The notes beneath the pieces are model-generated. The model saw only the letters and a list, made by a program, of their open reading frames with translations. It did not search any database and was not told where the DNA came from. 64,000 nt of DNA from ZYF759 sp046297455. GTDB taxonomy: Bacteria > Pseudomonadota > Alphaproteobacteria > Rhizobiales > Rhizobiaceae. The stretch lies in assembly GCA_046297455.1 (NCBI GenBank), contig JBKBIT010000004.1, positions 62,001 through 126,000 of the forward strand. Reading direction: 5' to 3'. Shown here in pieces: positions 1 to 8,199 of the stretch (the first letter of the stretch is position 1; every line of letters begins with the position of its first letter). The position numbers were made by a program, and so were the translations under genes.

Positions 1-1224
1 CAGCACTGCATAGAAGGGAATCAGAGGGCGCAGCACCTTGGCGATACTCACCCCGCTTATCGAGCAACCGACGAACAGGGCCGACCCCACGGGTGGCGTG
101 CAGATCCCGATGCACAGGTTGATGGTCATGATGATGCCGAAATGCACCGGATCGATGCCGAGATTCTGTACCACCGGCATGAAGATGGGCGTGAAGATGA
201 GAAGCGCCGGGGTCATGTCCATGAAGGTGCCGATCACCAGCAGGATCACGACGATCGCGAACATGATGAAGATCGGGTTGTCCGAAAGGCCCAGCATGAA
301 GCTGGAGATCGTCGACGGAATGTCGCCGAACGCCATCACGCGCGACATGGCGATGGAGCAACCGATCATCAGGAGCACGATCGTCGTCGTGACAGCGGAT
401 TCGATGAGGATGCCCGGCAGGTCGCGTACGCGAATCTCGCGGTACCAGACGAGTGCCAGGAAGAGGGCATAGATGACGGCGATGGCGGAGGCCTCGGTCG
501 CCGTGAAGACGCCGCCGATAATGCCGCCCATGATGATGACGATCAGCCCCAGCGGCAGGATGGCCCGCGTGATGGCGCTTCTTACCTGGACGAAGGTCGG
601 GCGCTCGGCCACCGGATAGCCACGCCGCTTGGCGATGATGCCGGCTACGACCATGAGCGACAGGCCCATGAGGATGCCCGGCAGGTAGCCGGCCAGGAAC
701 AGGGCGCCGATCGAGGTGCCGCCGGTGATCAGCGAATAGACGATGAGGGTCGTGCTGGGCGGGATCAAGAGGCCGGTTGGACAGGACGCGACGTTGACGG
801 CGGTCGAGAAGGCGGGATCGTAGCCTTCGCGTTTCTGGACCGGCGCCATGACGCCGCCGACGGCTGCTGCGGAGGCGACCGCCGAACCCGAGATCGAGCC
901 GAAAAGCATGTTGGCGATGATGTTAACATGCGCGAGCGATCCGGGGAGCCGGCCCGCGAGCACCTTGGCGAGGTCGATCAGCCGACCGGCAATGCCGCCG
1001 CGGTTCATGATGTTGCCGGCCAGGATGAAGAAGGGGATCGCCAGCAGCGTGAAGGAATCCAAGCCGGACGCCATCTGCTGGGCCACGATGAACATGGACT
1101 GGTCGAAGCCCATGAACAGGAGAAAGGTCACGGCAGCCGAAATGCCGATGGCGAAAGCGATCGGTACGCCGAGCGCCATCATGACGGCGAAGGAGCCGAA
1201 GAGAAGGAGTATGGCGTTTGTCAC
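1..1224 (-). CDS. dctM: TRAP transporter large permease (DctM type), cut by window start
   Basis: This is the large membrane subunit of a tripartite TRAP importer, which couples substrate uptake to an ion gradient. The 408 visible codons translate to a very hydrophobic protein with repeated helices and typical DctM segments such as LAIPFFILAGNIMNRGG and IPPSTTLIVYS. The C-terminus lies outside the window. It starts at GTG 1222-1224, overlapping the TGA of the small permease in a GTGA junction, so the two are translationally coupled. The binding protein is divergently encoded at 2001-2984. Its position beside beta-glucuronidase and hexuronate genes suggests import of a glucuronide or glucuronate; this is inference from context. 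Confidence 0.93.
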   Translation of the reverse strand, partial: MTNAILLLFGSFAVMMALGVPIAFAIGISAAVTFLLFMGFDQSMFIVAQQMASGLDSFTLLAIPFFILAGNIMNRGGIAGRLIDLAKVLAGRLPGSLAHVNIIANMLFGSISGSAVASAAAVGGVMAPVQKREGYDPAFSTAVNVASCPTGLLIPPSTTLIVYSLITGGTSIGALFLAGYLPGILMGLSLMVVAGIIAKRRGYPVAERPTFVQVRSAITRAILPLGLIVIIMGGIIGGVFTATEASAIAVIYALFLALVWYREIRVRDLPGILIESAVTTTIVLLMIGCSIAMSRVMAFGDIPSTISSFMLGLSDNPIFIMFAIVVILLVIGTFMDMTPALLIFTPIFMPVVQNLGIDPVHFGIIMTINLCIGICTPPVGSALFVGCSISGVSIAKVLRPLIPFYAVL

Positions 1225-1763
1225 TGGCGGCCTCCCTGGCCTTCGCCGAGCCCTGCATCGGCTGGCGTCGCGCCATCGGACGCGCCATGCGGGGGTGCGG
1301 CCGGGTCATTCCAGGCGTCGCGTGCGAAGACTGCGCAATAGAAAAGGATGACAAGCCCGGAGAAGGGAATGGGCGCGTAGGCGTAGCCCATCGGCACCCG
1401 CAGGATCGGCGTGATCTGTCCCGATGACAGCGTCCGGCTGACCAGTTGCCAGCCACCCCAGACCATCACCATCGCGGCGAAGGCCGCCACGAGAAGAAGG
1501 ATCAGGAACTGAAGCGCCTTCGCCGCGCGCCCGGTCAGCATCAGCGGCAGCAGGTCGATCGCCAGGTGGCGCCCCTGCCCGAAAGTGTAGGCGCTGCCGA
1601 TCATGGCAAGCCACATGAAGAGCAGTCGCGCGAGTTCGCTGGTGATCGTGCTGGGCGTGCCGAGCACATAGCGGGAAAAGACCTGCCAGGTCACGCTGGC
1701 GACGATGACCGCGAAGATGAGCGCGAGGATCGCGCCGAGCGTCCAGTCGACCGCACGTTTCAT
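1221..1763 (-). CDS. dctQ: TRAP transporter small permease (DctQ type)
   Basis: A 180-residue membrane protein with four predicted helices (about residues 8-30, 45-65, 85-110 and 125-150), the usual architecture of the small TRAP subunit that bridges the binding protein and DctM. The segment VTWQVFSRYVLGTP near residues 24-37 is typical of the family. The C-terminal 30 residues are Gly/Ala/Pro-rich and probably disordered. It is the first gene of the leftward dctQM transcript and shares a 237-bp intergenic region with the rightward dctP. Confidence 0.93.
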   Translation of the reverse strand: MKRAVDWTLGAILALIFAVIVASVTWQVFSRYVLGTPSTITSELARLLFMWLAMIGSAYTFGQGRHLAIDLLPLMLTGRAAKALQFLILLLVAAFAAMVMVWGGWQLVSRTLSSGQITPILRVPMGYAYAPIPFSGLVILFYCAVFARDAWNDPAAPPHGASDGATPADAGLGEGQGGRQ

Positions 1764-1858
1764 GGACGACGATCACCCGGAACGCGAAATGGCGCGGCTG
1801 TCATGGGAAACCTGGCTCTCATGGTGCTTTCCTCCACGAGCCTTGTGCCCGTTCCGCC

Positions 1859-1878
1859 AAATTTGGTCAACCAATTTT
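1859..1878. promoter_or_regulatory. UxuR/ExuR-like operator between divergent TRAP genes
   Basis: An inverted repeat with core TTGGT-CA-ACCAA (1863-1874) flanked by AAA on the left and TTT on the right. It closely resembles the hexuronate operator AAATTGGT-N2-ACCAATTT bound by the GntR-family regulators UxuR/ExuR of enterobacteria. It lies between dctQ and dctP, just upstream of the -35 box for dctP, where one regulator could control both transcripts. The obvious candidate is the GntR protein at 4803-5546. The match is seen in the sequence; the pairing with that regulator is inference. Confidence 0.65.
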
Positions 1879-1888
1879 CGATTATTGA

Positions 1889-1918
1889 TTGACAACTTTC
1901 CGATGTGGTCGACATATT
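1889..1918 (+). promoter_or_regulatory. Sigma-70-type promoter for dctP and the glucuronide operon
   Basis: A consensus -35 TTGACA (1889-1894) is followed after 18 bp by CATATT (1913-1918), a fair -10 hexamer. It lies 83 bp upstream of the dctP start and immediately downstream of the UxuR-like operator. No other promoter-like pair is evident before the rightward genes up to 9599, which are closely packed. Confidence 0.5.
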
Positions 1919-2000
1919 CGGCGTGAAGCAGGCCGCTGACCGAGCGTTCGGTCCGGCTTGCGGTGCTGCTTCGGCAAACCGATCCCGGGAGGATATTCCA

Positions 2001-2984
2001 ATGACCAAGAGCTTGCGCACCTATGCGCTGTCGGGCGTTGCCCTTTTCGCCATGGTGGCCACGACCCATGCGCAGACGGTCCTGCGCCTGAACCACAACA
2101 ACCCCGAAGACCATCCCACCCACATCAGCATGGAGTTCATGGGCGAACGCCTTTCCGAGTTGACCAATGGCGAGCTTGCAATCCGCGTCTACGCCAATGC
2201 CCAGCTCGGCACGCAGCGCGAGTCGATGGAACTGGTCGAGAACTGCGCGCTGGAAATGGCTCGCACCAACGCGGCCGAGCTGGAGGCTTTCGAGCCATCC
2301 TACTCCGCCATCAACCTGCCCTTCATCTTCGAAAGCGAAGACCACTTCCTGACCGTCATCAATGGTGAGATCGGCCAGGACATCCTCAGCGCATCGCGCG
2401 ACAAGGGCTTCATGGGAATTGCTTTCCTGACCGAAGGTGCGCGCTCCTTCTACGGTGACCGGGCCGTGAACAGCCCCGACGATCTCGTCGGCGTGAGCAT
2501 CCGGGTCCAGCCAAGCCCGTCCGCCATTCGCATGGTCGAGCTGCTCGGCGGCAACCCGACGCCGATCGACTGGGGCGAGCTCTACAGCGCGTTGCAGCAG
2601 GGTGTGGTCGACATGGCGGAAAACAACCCGACCGCCCTGACGAATGCCCGTCACGGCGAAGTGGTCAGCCATTTCTCGCTCAACGAGCACACCATCATTC
2701 CCTCGGTGGTCGTGATGTCGAACTGCGCCTGGGATGCGATGACCGAGGAGCAGCAATCCGCCATGCGGCAGGCCGCCCTCGACGCGCAGAACTTCCACAC
2801 GGAATCGTGGAATGCGATTGCCAGGGCGGCGCTGGAGACCGCCCAGTCCGAAATGAACGTGGAGATCAACGAGGTCGAGAAGGGCCCGTTCATCGAGGCC
2901 GTGCTGCCGATGCATGACGAGGTCGCGGCACAGTCGCCCGCGCTTGCCGAACTGATCGAGCGCATCAAGGCGGCAGCCAACTGA
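2001..2984 (+). CDS. dctP: TRAP transporter substrate-binding protein (DctP family)
   Basis: A periplasmic TRAP binding protein of 327 residues. A Sec signal peptide is visible (MTKSLRTYALSGVALFAMVATTHAQ) with cleavage after about residue 23. The family signature GELYSALQQGVVDMAENNP sits near residues 192-210, and an Arg-containing segment GVSIRVQPSP precedes it, as in proteins where this Arg binds a substrate carboxylate. I chose ATG 2001 because GGGAGG lies 9 bp upstream and it yields a clean signal peptide; an upstream in-frame ATG at 1905 would add 32 implausible residues. It begins the operon with beta-glucuronidase and uxuA/uxaC, so a glucuronide or uronate ligand is likely. Confidence 0.93.
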   Translation: MTKSLRTYALSGVALFAMVATTHAQTVLRLNHNNPEDHPTHISMEFMGERLSELTNGELAIRVYANAQLGTQRESMELVENCALEMARTNAAELEAFEPSYSAINLPFIFESEDHFLTVINGEIGQDILSASRDKGFMGIAFLTEGARSFYGDRAVNSPDDLVGVSIRVQPSPSAIRMVELLGGNPTPIDWGELYSALQQGVVDMAENNPTALTNARHGEVVSHFSLNEHTIIPSVVVMSNCAWDAMTEEQQSAMRQAALDAQNFHTESWNAIARAALETAQSEMNVEINEVEKGPFIEAVLPMHDEVAAQSPALAELIERIKAAAN

Positions 2985-3000
2985 CATCGGGAGCGGCGGG

Positions 3001-4803
3001 ATGCTGGAACGGTCCTCGGTCGCCGAGAATGCCCTCCAGGCTCTGCATGACGAGGACTACGACCGTCCCTTCAACCTGCAGAACCTGAACCACGCCACCA
3101 TGGTGTTCACCGGTGGCAGGGATAGGGTGTCCCTCGACGGCGACTGGAACTTCTGTGTTGACCTGCTCGACACCGGGCTGCGCCAGAAATGGTATGCCAT
3201 GCAGCCCGCCGCCCCCATCGAACGTACGGAGCCCTGGGATTACGATCCCTATATGGGCGAGACGGTGCCCGTGCCGTCGAACTGGGCGATGCTCAAGGAG
3301 AAATGGTATTTCTTCGAAGGCAGCGCCTGGTACACGCGCCCGGTCGATCTCGATCCGCGCGAGGGCCGCCGTCTGGTCCTCCGCGTGGGCGCCGCACAGT
3401 ATGACTGCAAGGTGTTCCTGAACGGCGTCTTTCTCGGCAACCACTATGGCGGCTCGACGCCCTTCTTCGTCGAGCTGACCGACCACGCAAGGGTAGGCCG
3501 AAACTGGCTGATGCTGTGCGTCAACAACACCCGCACCCGTGACCGTGTGCCGATGCGCAACACCGACTGGTTCAACTATGGCGGTGTCTACCGGGAAGTC
3601 GAACTCTTCGACCTACCGCAAGCCTTCATCTCCGATGCCTTTCTGCGGCTGTCGCAGGACGGGAAGTCGATCAAGGTCGACGTGGAGGCAAACGGCGCCC
3701 AGGATGGCAAGGTCCGCATCCAGATTCCGGAGCTGGACATCGATACCGTGCTCAAGCTGGAGAACGGGAAGGCCCATGTGGCCCTGGCGGCCGTGCCAGA
3801 ACGCTGGTCGCCCGACAACCCCCGTCTCTATGACGTCGAGATCCGGCTCGGCGGGGACGTCGTGCGCGATCGCGTGGGTTTCCGCACCATCGAGCGGCGG
3901 GGAACCGACATACTGCTCAATGGGAAGCCGGTCTGGCTGCGCGGCATTTCCGTCCACGAGGACGATCTGGAGCATGGCAAAGTGACCAGCGACGCTGATT
4001 TGCGACGCCGTTTCGAGCATGCCCGCGAACTCGGTTGCAATTTCCTGCGGCTTGCCCACTATCCCCACCACGAGCGTGCGGCGGAGATCGCCGACGAGCT
4101 GGGCTTCCTCCTGTGGGAGGAGATCCCCGTCTACTGGGCGATCGACTTTGCCAATCCCGACACCTATCGGGATGCCGAGAACCAGCTGCTCGAACTCATC
4201 CGGCGCGACCGCAACCGGGCCAGCGTGGTCATCTGGTCGATCGGCAATGAAAATCCCGATACCGATGCCCGTCTGACCTTCATGCGCGGGCTTGCGGATG
4301 CCGCCAGGGCGGCTGATCCGACGCGCCTTGTGGCCGCAGCCTGTCTCGTCAATCATCAGAAGCTGAAGATCGAGGACCGTCTGGCCGAGCATCTCGATAT
4401 CATCGGCATCAACGAATATTATGGCTGGTATGACGAGGATTTCGACGAGCTCGGGGTCATCGGTAGGAACTCATCGCCGGATCGGCCGGTGGTCATTTCC
4501 GAAACTGGCGCCGACGGCGCGACAGGCGGACATGGACCGAAAGAGGGCCTGTTTTCGGAAGCCTATATGTCCGAGGTCTATCGACGCCAGATCGCGACCC
4601 TGCGATCGCTCGACTATGTGAAAGGCATGTCGCCCTGGATCCTCTATGACTTCCGGGTTGAACGCCGGCAAAATATCTTCCAGCTCGGTTTCAACCGGAA
4701 GGGACTGATCGCTGCCGACAAGAAGACCAAGAAGGAGGCCTTCGGCATCCTGTCGGCCTTCTACGGTGAACTCGCGGCGGCGGACGAAAGGGAGGACAGG
4801 TGA
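3001..4803 (+). CDS. uidA: Beta-glucuronidase, glycoside hydrolase family 2
   Basis: A 600-residue GH2 enzyme hydrolysing beta-D-glucuronides to free glucuronate. The order is an N-terminal jelly-roll (about 1-180), an immunoglobulin-like domain (180-275) and a TIM barrel (275-600). The acid/base Glu417 is in WSIGNENPD and the nucleophile Glu501 in ISETGAD. The C-terminal N-x-K motif, Asn565-Arg-Lys567, matches the pair in E. coli beta-glucuronidase (Asn566/Lys568) that recognises the glucuronate carboxylate and separates these enzymes from galactosidases. There is no signal peptide, so glucuronides must be imported intact, which fits the TRAP system 16 bp upstream. ATG 3001 has GGGAGCGG before it. 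Confidence 0.92.
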   Translation: MLERSSVAENALQALHDEDYDRPFNLQNLNHATMVFTGGRDRVSLDGDWNFCVDLLDTGLRQKWYAMQPAAPIERTEPWDYDPYMGETVPVPSNWAMLKEKWYFFEGSAWYTRPVDLDPREGRRLVLRVGAAQYDCKVFLNGVFLGNHYGGSTPFFVELTDHARVGRNWLMLCVNNTRTRDRVPMRNTDWFNYGGVYREVELFDLPQAFISDAFLRLSQDGKSIKVDVEANGAQDGKVRIQIPELDIDTVLKLENGKAHVALAAVPERWSPDNPRLYDVEIRLGGDVVRDRVGFRTIERRGTDILLNGKPVWLRGISVHEDDLEHGKVTSDADLRRRFEHARELGCNFLRLAHYPHHERAAEIADELGFLLWEEIPVYWAIDFANPDTYRDAENQLLELIRRDRNRASVVIWSIGNENPDTDARLTFMRGLADAARAADPTRLVAAACLVNHQKLKIEDRLAEHLDIIGINEYYGWYDEDFDELGVIGRNSSPDRPVVISETGADGATGGHGPKEGLFSEAYMSEVYRRQIATLRSLDYVKGMSPWILYDFRVERRQNIFQLGFNRKGLIAADKKTKKEAFGILSAFYGELAAADEREDR

Positions 4804-5546
4804 TGTCTCAGGCGCGCAGGCGTTATCAGCAGGTCGCGGGGGAGTTGCGCGCGCTCATCGCCCAAAAGCGTTACCGCGTGGGCGATCGTATCGATACCGA
4901 GCGACAGATTTCCGAGCAGCTCGGCATCGGGCGGTCGGTCGCCCGTGAGGCCGTGATGATGCTGGAGATCGAAGGCCTGGTCGAGGTTCGCAAGGGCTCG
5001 GGCATCTATCTTCTTGCCGAACCGGCCGATATCGGCGGGAGCGTCCGCGACGACATTGGTCCCTTCGAACTCCTGCAGGCCCGCCAGCTCGTGGAAAGCA
5101 GCATTGCCGGCTTCGCCGCCGGGATGGTGACGCGCAGCGACATCACGCGCATGCGCGAGGCGCTCGAGATGGAGCGGCGGGGCATCGAGGCAGGAAGCGA
5201 CGATTATTCGGGCGACGAGCTGTTTCACCGCCTCATCGCCGAGGCGACCCAGAACAGCGTGCTCGTGGACACCGTCACCGGCCTTTGGCGCAAGCGTGAC
5301 CAGAGCCCCATGTGGGCGCGCCTGCACGAGCGCATCTTCGATGCGAGCTACCGTGGCCAGTGGCTCGAGGACCACCACGTGATCCTGCAAGCGCTCCAGC
5401 GCAAGGATGCCGAGGGCGCGCGTCAGGCCATGTGGCAGCACCTCGAGAACGTCCGCACCACCCTCATGCAGCTGTCGGATTACGAGGACCCGGATTTTGA
5501 CGGCTACCTTTTCGATTCATCGGCAGTCGCAGCAAGTTTCCGCTGA
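4803..5546 (+). CDS. GntR-family regulator, FadR/UxuR type
   Basis: A 247-residue regulator with an N-terminal winged helix (about residues 5-70, including RQISEQLGIGRSVAREAVMMLE) and a C-terminal all-helical FCD domain whose Asp/His residues usually bind a metal and a carboxylate ligand. It overlaps the beta-glucuronidase stop by one base (TGATG), with GGGAGGA 7 bp upstream. Sitting among hexuronate genes it is probably the UxuR/ExuR-type repressor of this operon, acting at the palindrome at 1859-1878 with an aldonate or uronate inducer. The ligand is inferred. Confidence 0.88.
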   Translation: MSQARRRYQQVAGELRALIAQKRYRVGDRIDTERQISEQLGIGRSVAREAVMMLEIEGLVEVRKGSGIYLLAEPADIGGSVRDDIGPFELLQARQLVESSIAGFAAGMVTRSDITRMREALEMERRGIEAGSDDYSGDELFHRLIAEATQNSVLVDTVTGLWRKRDQSPMWARLHERIFDASYRGQWLEDHHVILQALQRKDAEGARQAMWQHLENVRTTLMQLSDYEDPDFDGYLFDSSAVAASFR

Positions 5547-5569
5547 CCGCATACTCCCGGAGTTTACCC

Positions 5570-6751
5570 ATGCGATACACTTGGCGCTGGTTCGGGCCTG
5601 ATGACCCCGTCAGCCTGTCGGACATCCGCCAGGCAGGCGCCACCGAAGTCGTCACCGCGCTTCACCACGTGCCCAATGGCACAGTCTGGACGCCTTCAGA
5701 GATTGGGCGTCGCCGCGCCGAAGTCGAGGCCGCCGGGCTAGCCTGGCGGGTGGTGGAAAGCATCCCGGTCTGCGACGCGATCAAGACCGGCGCCGCCGAT
5801 TGGCGGGAAAGGGCCGATATCTGGGCCGAGAGCGCGCGCAACCTCGCCGCCTCGGGCATCGACGCGATCTGTTACAATTTCATGCCGGTGCTCGACTGGA
5901 CGCGGACCGAACTCGACCATCGGCTGCCGGACGGTGCCTCCTGCCTGCGCTTCGACAATGTCCAGTTTGCGGCCTTCGATCTCCACATCCTGTCTCGGGA
6001 CGGCGCGGAGGCAGATCATGACGCGCCGACGCGCCTGTCCGCCCGCGAGGCCTTCGAGGCCATGGACGAGGCTGCCATCGATAGGCTGACGACGACGATC
6101 CTCGCCGGTCTGCCAGGGTCGGAGGAGAGCTTCACGCTAGACGGTTTCCGCGACCGCCTTGCCATGTATGACGGCATCACGCCGGATAGGTTGCGCGCCA
6201 ATCTGGCCGCCTTCCTGCAAAGGGTTCTGCCGCAGCTGGAGGGCACGGGCGTCAAGCTCGCGATCCATCCGGACGACCCGCCGCGAGCGCTGTTCGGCCT
6301 GCCGCGCATCGTCTCCACGGTTGAAGACATGCGCGCCATCGCCGCCATGCGGGACGAACCCAATAATGGCTTCACCTTCTGTGTGGGATCCTACGGGGTG
6401 CGGGCTGACAACTTGCTTGTCGACATGCTGCGCGAATTCGGCAGCCGCGTGCATTTCCTGCATCTGCGAGCAACGCGGCGCGACGCCGATGGGGTGAGTT
6501 TCCAGGAAGCCGCCCATCTTGACGGTGACGCCGACATGGCCGCGATCGTCGATGCTGTGCTCGAGATCGAACGTTATCGGGGCGTCCAGCTGCCCTTCCG
6601 GCCGGACCACGGCCATGCCATGCTGAGCGATCTCAAGGCAGAGTTTCGCGCAGGGTACCCGGCCATCGGTCGACTGCGCGGCATGGCCGAGATCAGGGGA
6701 CTCGAAACCGCGCTGTCCTGGGCGCGCGCGCAAACGGAACCTGCGAATTGA
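5570..6751 (+). CDS. uxuA: Mannonate dehydratase
   Basis: This enzyme dehydrates D-mannonate to 2-keto-3-deoxygluconate in glucuronate breakdown. The 393-residue length and the TIM-barrel features fit UxuA, including the N-terminal MRYTWRWFGPDDPVSL, the metal-site segments IHPDDPPRALFGLPRI and FTFCVGSYGVRADN, and HFLHLRA. It follows the GntR gene by 23 bp with a CCCGGAG ribosome site. Its last codon and stop overlap the next gene in a TTGA junction. Confidence 0.95.
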   Translation: MRYTWRWFGPDDPVSLSDIRQAGATEVVTALHHVPNGTVWTPSEIGRRRAEVEAAGLAWRVVESIPVCDAIKTGAADWRERADIWAESARNLAASGIDAICYNFMPVLDWTRTELDHRLPDGASCLRFDNVQFAAFDLHILSRDGAEADHDAPTRLSAREAFEAMDEAAIDRLTTTILAGLPGSEESFTLDGFRDRLAMYDGITPDRLRANLAAFLQRVLPQLEGTGVKLAIHPDDPPRALFGLPRIVSTVEDMRAIAAMRDEPNNGFTFCVGSYGVRADNLLVDMLREFGSRVHFLHLRATRRDADGVSFQEAAHLDGDADMAAIVDAVLEIERYRGVQLPFRPDHGHAMLSDLKAEFRAGYPAIGRLRGMAEIRGLETALSWARAQTEPAN

Positions 6752-8199
6752 CCAACACGATTCCCTACGACCGCAACACGCTGCGCCCTCGCTGGCTCCA
6801 CATCGGTTTCGGCGCCTTCGCACGCGCTCATATCCTGATGGTGCTGCACCGGGCGCTTTCCGCCCCACAGGTCGCGGAGCGCGACTGGGGCGTCACCGTC
6901 GCCCGACTGAATTCGGGCCGGGCGGAACTCGACGCGTTGGAGGTCGAAGGTTGCCTCTACCATGTTGCCGAAACCGACGATGCCGGAGTGAACCTGCATG
7001 CGGTCGCACCAGTCGTGGGGACGCTGCATCCCGCCCGCGATGGCATCGACGCCATCCCCGACCACATCGCTGCGGCTGAACTTGAGCTGATCACCCTCAC
7101 CATCACCGAGAAGGGCTATTGCCTCGCCGATGGCGGGCTGAACCAGACCGATGCGGCGATCCAGGCCGATCTCGACGATCCCGCAAAACCGCGCAGCGCC
7201 ATCGGCGTTCTGGTCGAGGGGCTCGCGCGGCGCAAGGCGAGGGGGCACGGCGCGCTGACCATCATGTCCTGCGACAATCTGATGGAAAACGGTCATCTCA
7301 CGCGCGCGGCGGTGACGCAGTTCGCGCGGTTGCGCGAGCCGGAACTGGCGGACTGGATCGATGCTAATGTCGCATTCCCGTCTTCCATGGTCGATCGCAT
7401 CGTCCCGGCCATGACCGAGGCCGCTCACGATCGGCTGGCGTCACATCTCGGGCGTCGCGATCCCAACGGCGTCGTGTGCGAGCCGTTCCTGCAATGGGCG
7501 ATCGAGAACGATTTTGCCGGCGCCCGTCCGCCGCTTGAACTGGGCGGCGCGCAGTGGGTCAAGGAGATCCAGCCCTGGGAGGCGATGAAGCTGCGCATGC
7601 TGAATGGCAGCCACTCCTTCCTGGCGCTTCTCGGCGGCATCGCGGGACATGCCACCATCGACGCCTGCATGGGCGACAAGGTCTTCGCCGAAGCCGTTGA
7701 GCGGCTGATGCTGAAGGAGCAGGCACCGACGCTGCCGCCTCTGCCCGAGGCGGATATTCCCGCCTATTCCCGGCAGTTGCTGGCACGCTTTTCCAATTCG
7801 CAGCTGAAGCACCGCACGGCGCAGATCGCCAGCGATACCAGCCAGAAGCTGCCGCAGCGTTTCATGGTGTCGATTGCATGGCATCTCGACAAAGGCAGTT
7901 CGTGGCGGCTGTCGGCGCTGGTGCTGGCCGGCTGGATGCGCTGGATCGACGGGGTGGATGAAGCCGGCAAGGAGCTGCCGATCAACGATCCGCTGGCCGA
8001 CAGGTTGCGCGCTATCTCGAACGCCAGCACGAGCAAGCAACGCGTCGAGGCGATGCTCGACCTGCGCGAGGTCTTCCCCCAGTCTCTGGCATCACGGCCC
8101 GAATTCCGGACCGGGTTAGAACAAGCCTACGGCGCCATCTGTTCGCTGGGCGCGCGCGAGGCCGTCGCCCGGGCGATGAGTGAGGAGACCGCAGGATGA
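6748..8199 (+). CDS. uxuB: Fructuronate reductase / mannitol dehydrogenase family
   Basis: A 483-residue NAD-dependent polyol dehydrogenase. The Rossmann motif HIGFGAFARAH starts at residue 18, and the family motifs MLNGSHSFLALLG and the internal Lys-x-Lys-like loop around residue 275 are visible. In this context (uxuA before, uxaC after) the activity is most likely reduction of D-fructuronate to D-mannonate. The only start leaving the Rossmann fold intact is TTG 6748, overlapping the uxuA stop (TTGA). The paralogues tagaturonate reductase and mannitol dehydrogenase cannot be excluded by sequence alone. Confidence 0.85.
   Translation: MTNTIPYDRNTLRPRWLHIGFGAFARAHILMVLHRALSAPQVAERDWGVTVARLNSGRAELDALEVEGCLYHVAETDDAGVNLHAVAPVVGTLHPARDGIDAIPDHIAAAELELITLTITEKGYCLADGGLNQTDAAIQADLDDPAKPRSAIGVLVEGLARRKARGHGALTIMSCDNLMENGHLTRAAVTQFARLREPELADWIDANVAFPSSMVDRIVPAMTEAAHDRLASHLGRRDPNGVVCEPFLQWAIENDFAGARPPLELGGAQWVKEIQPWEAMKLRMLNGSHSFLALLGGIAGHATIDACMGDKVFAEAVERLMLKEQAPTLPPLPEADIPAYSRQLLARFSNSQLKHRTAQIASDTSQKLPQRFMVSIAWHLDKGSSWRLSALVLAGWMRWIDGVDEAGKELPINDPLADRLRAISNASTSKQRVEAMLDLREVFPQSLASRPEFRTGLEQAYGAICSLGAREAVARAMSEETAG

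Noticed and set aside
142..1341. A long plus-strand open frame rich in Asp, Glu, His and Arg opposite the TRAP permease.
   Set aside because: It is the antisense of the DctM gene; similar His/Asp/Arg-rich frames occur opposite most GC-rich genes in the window.
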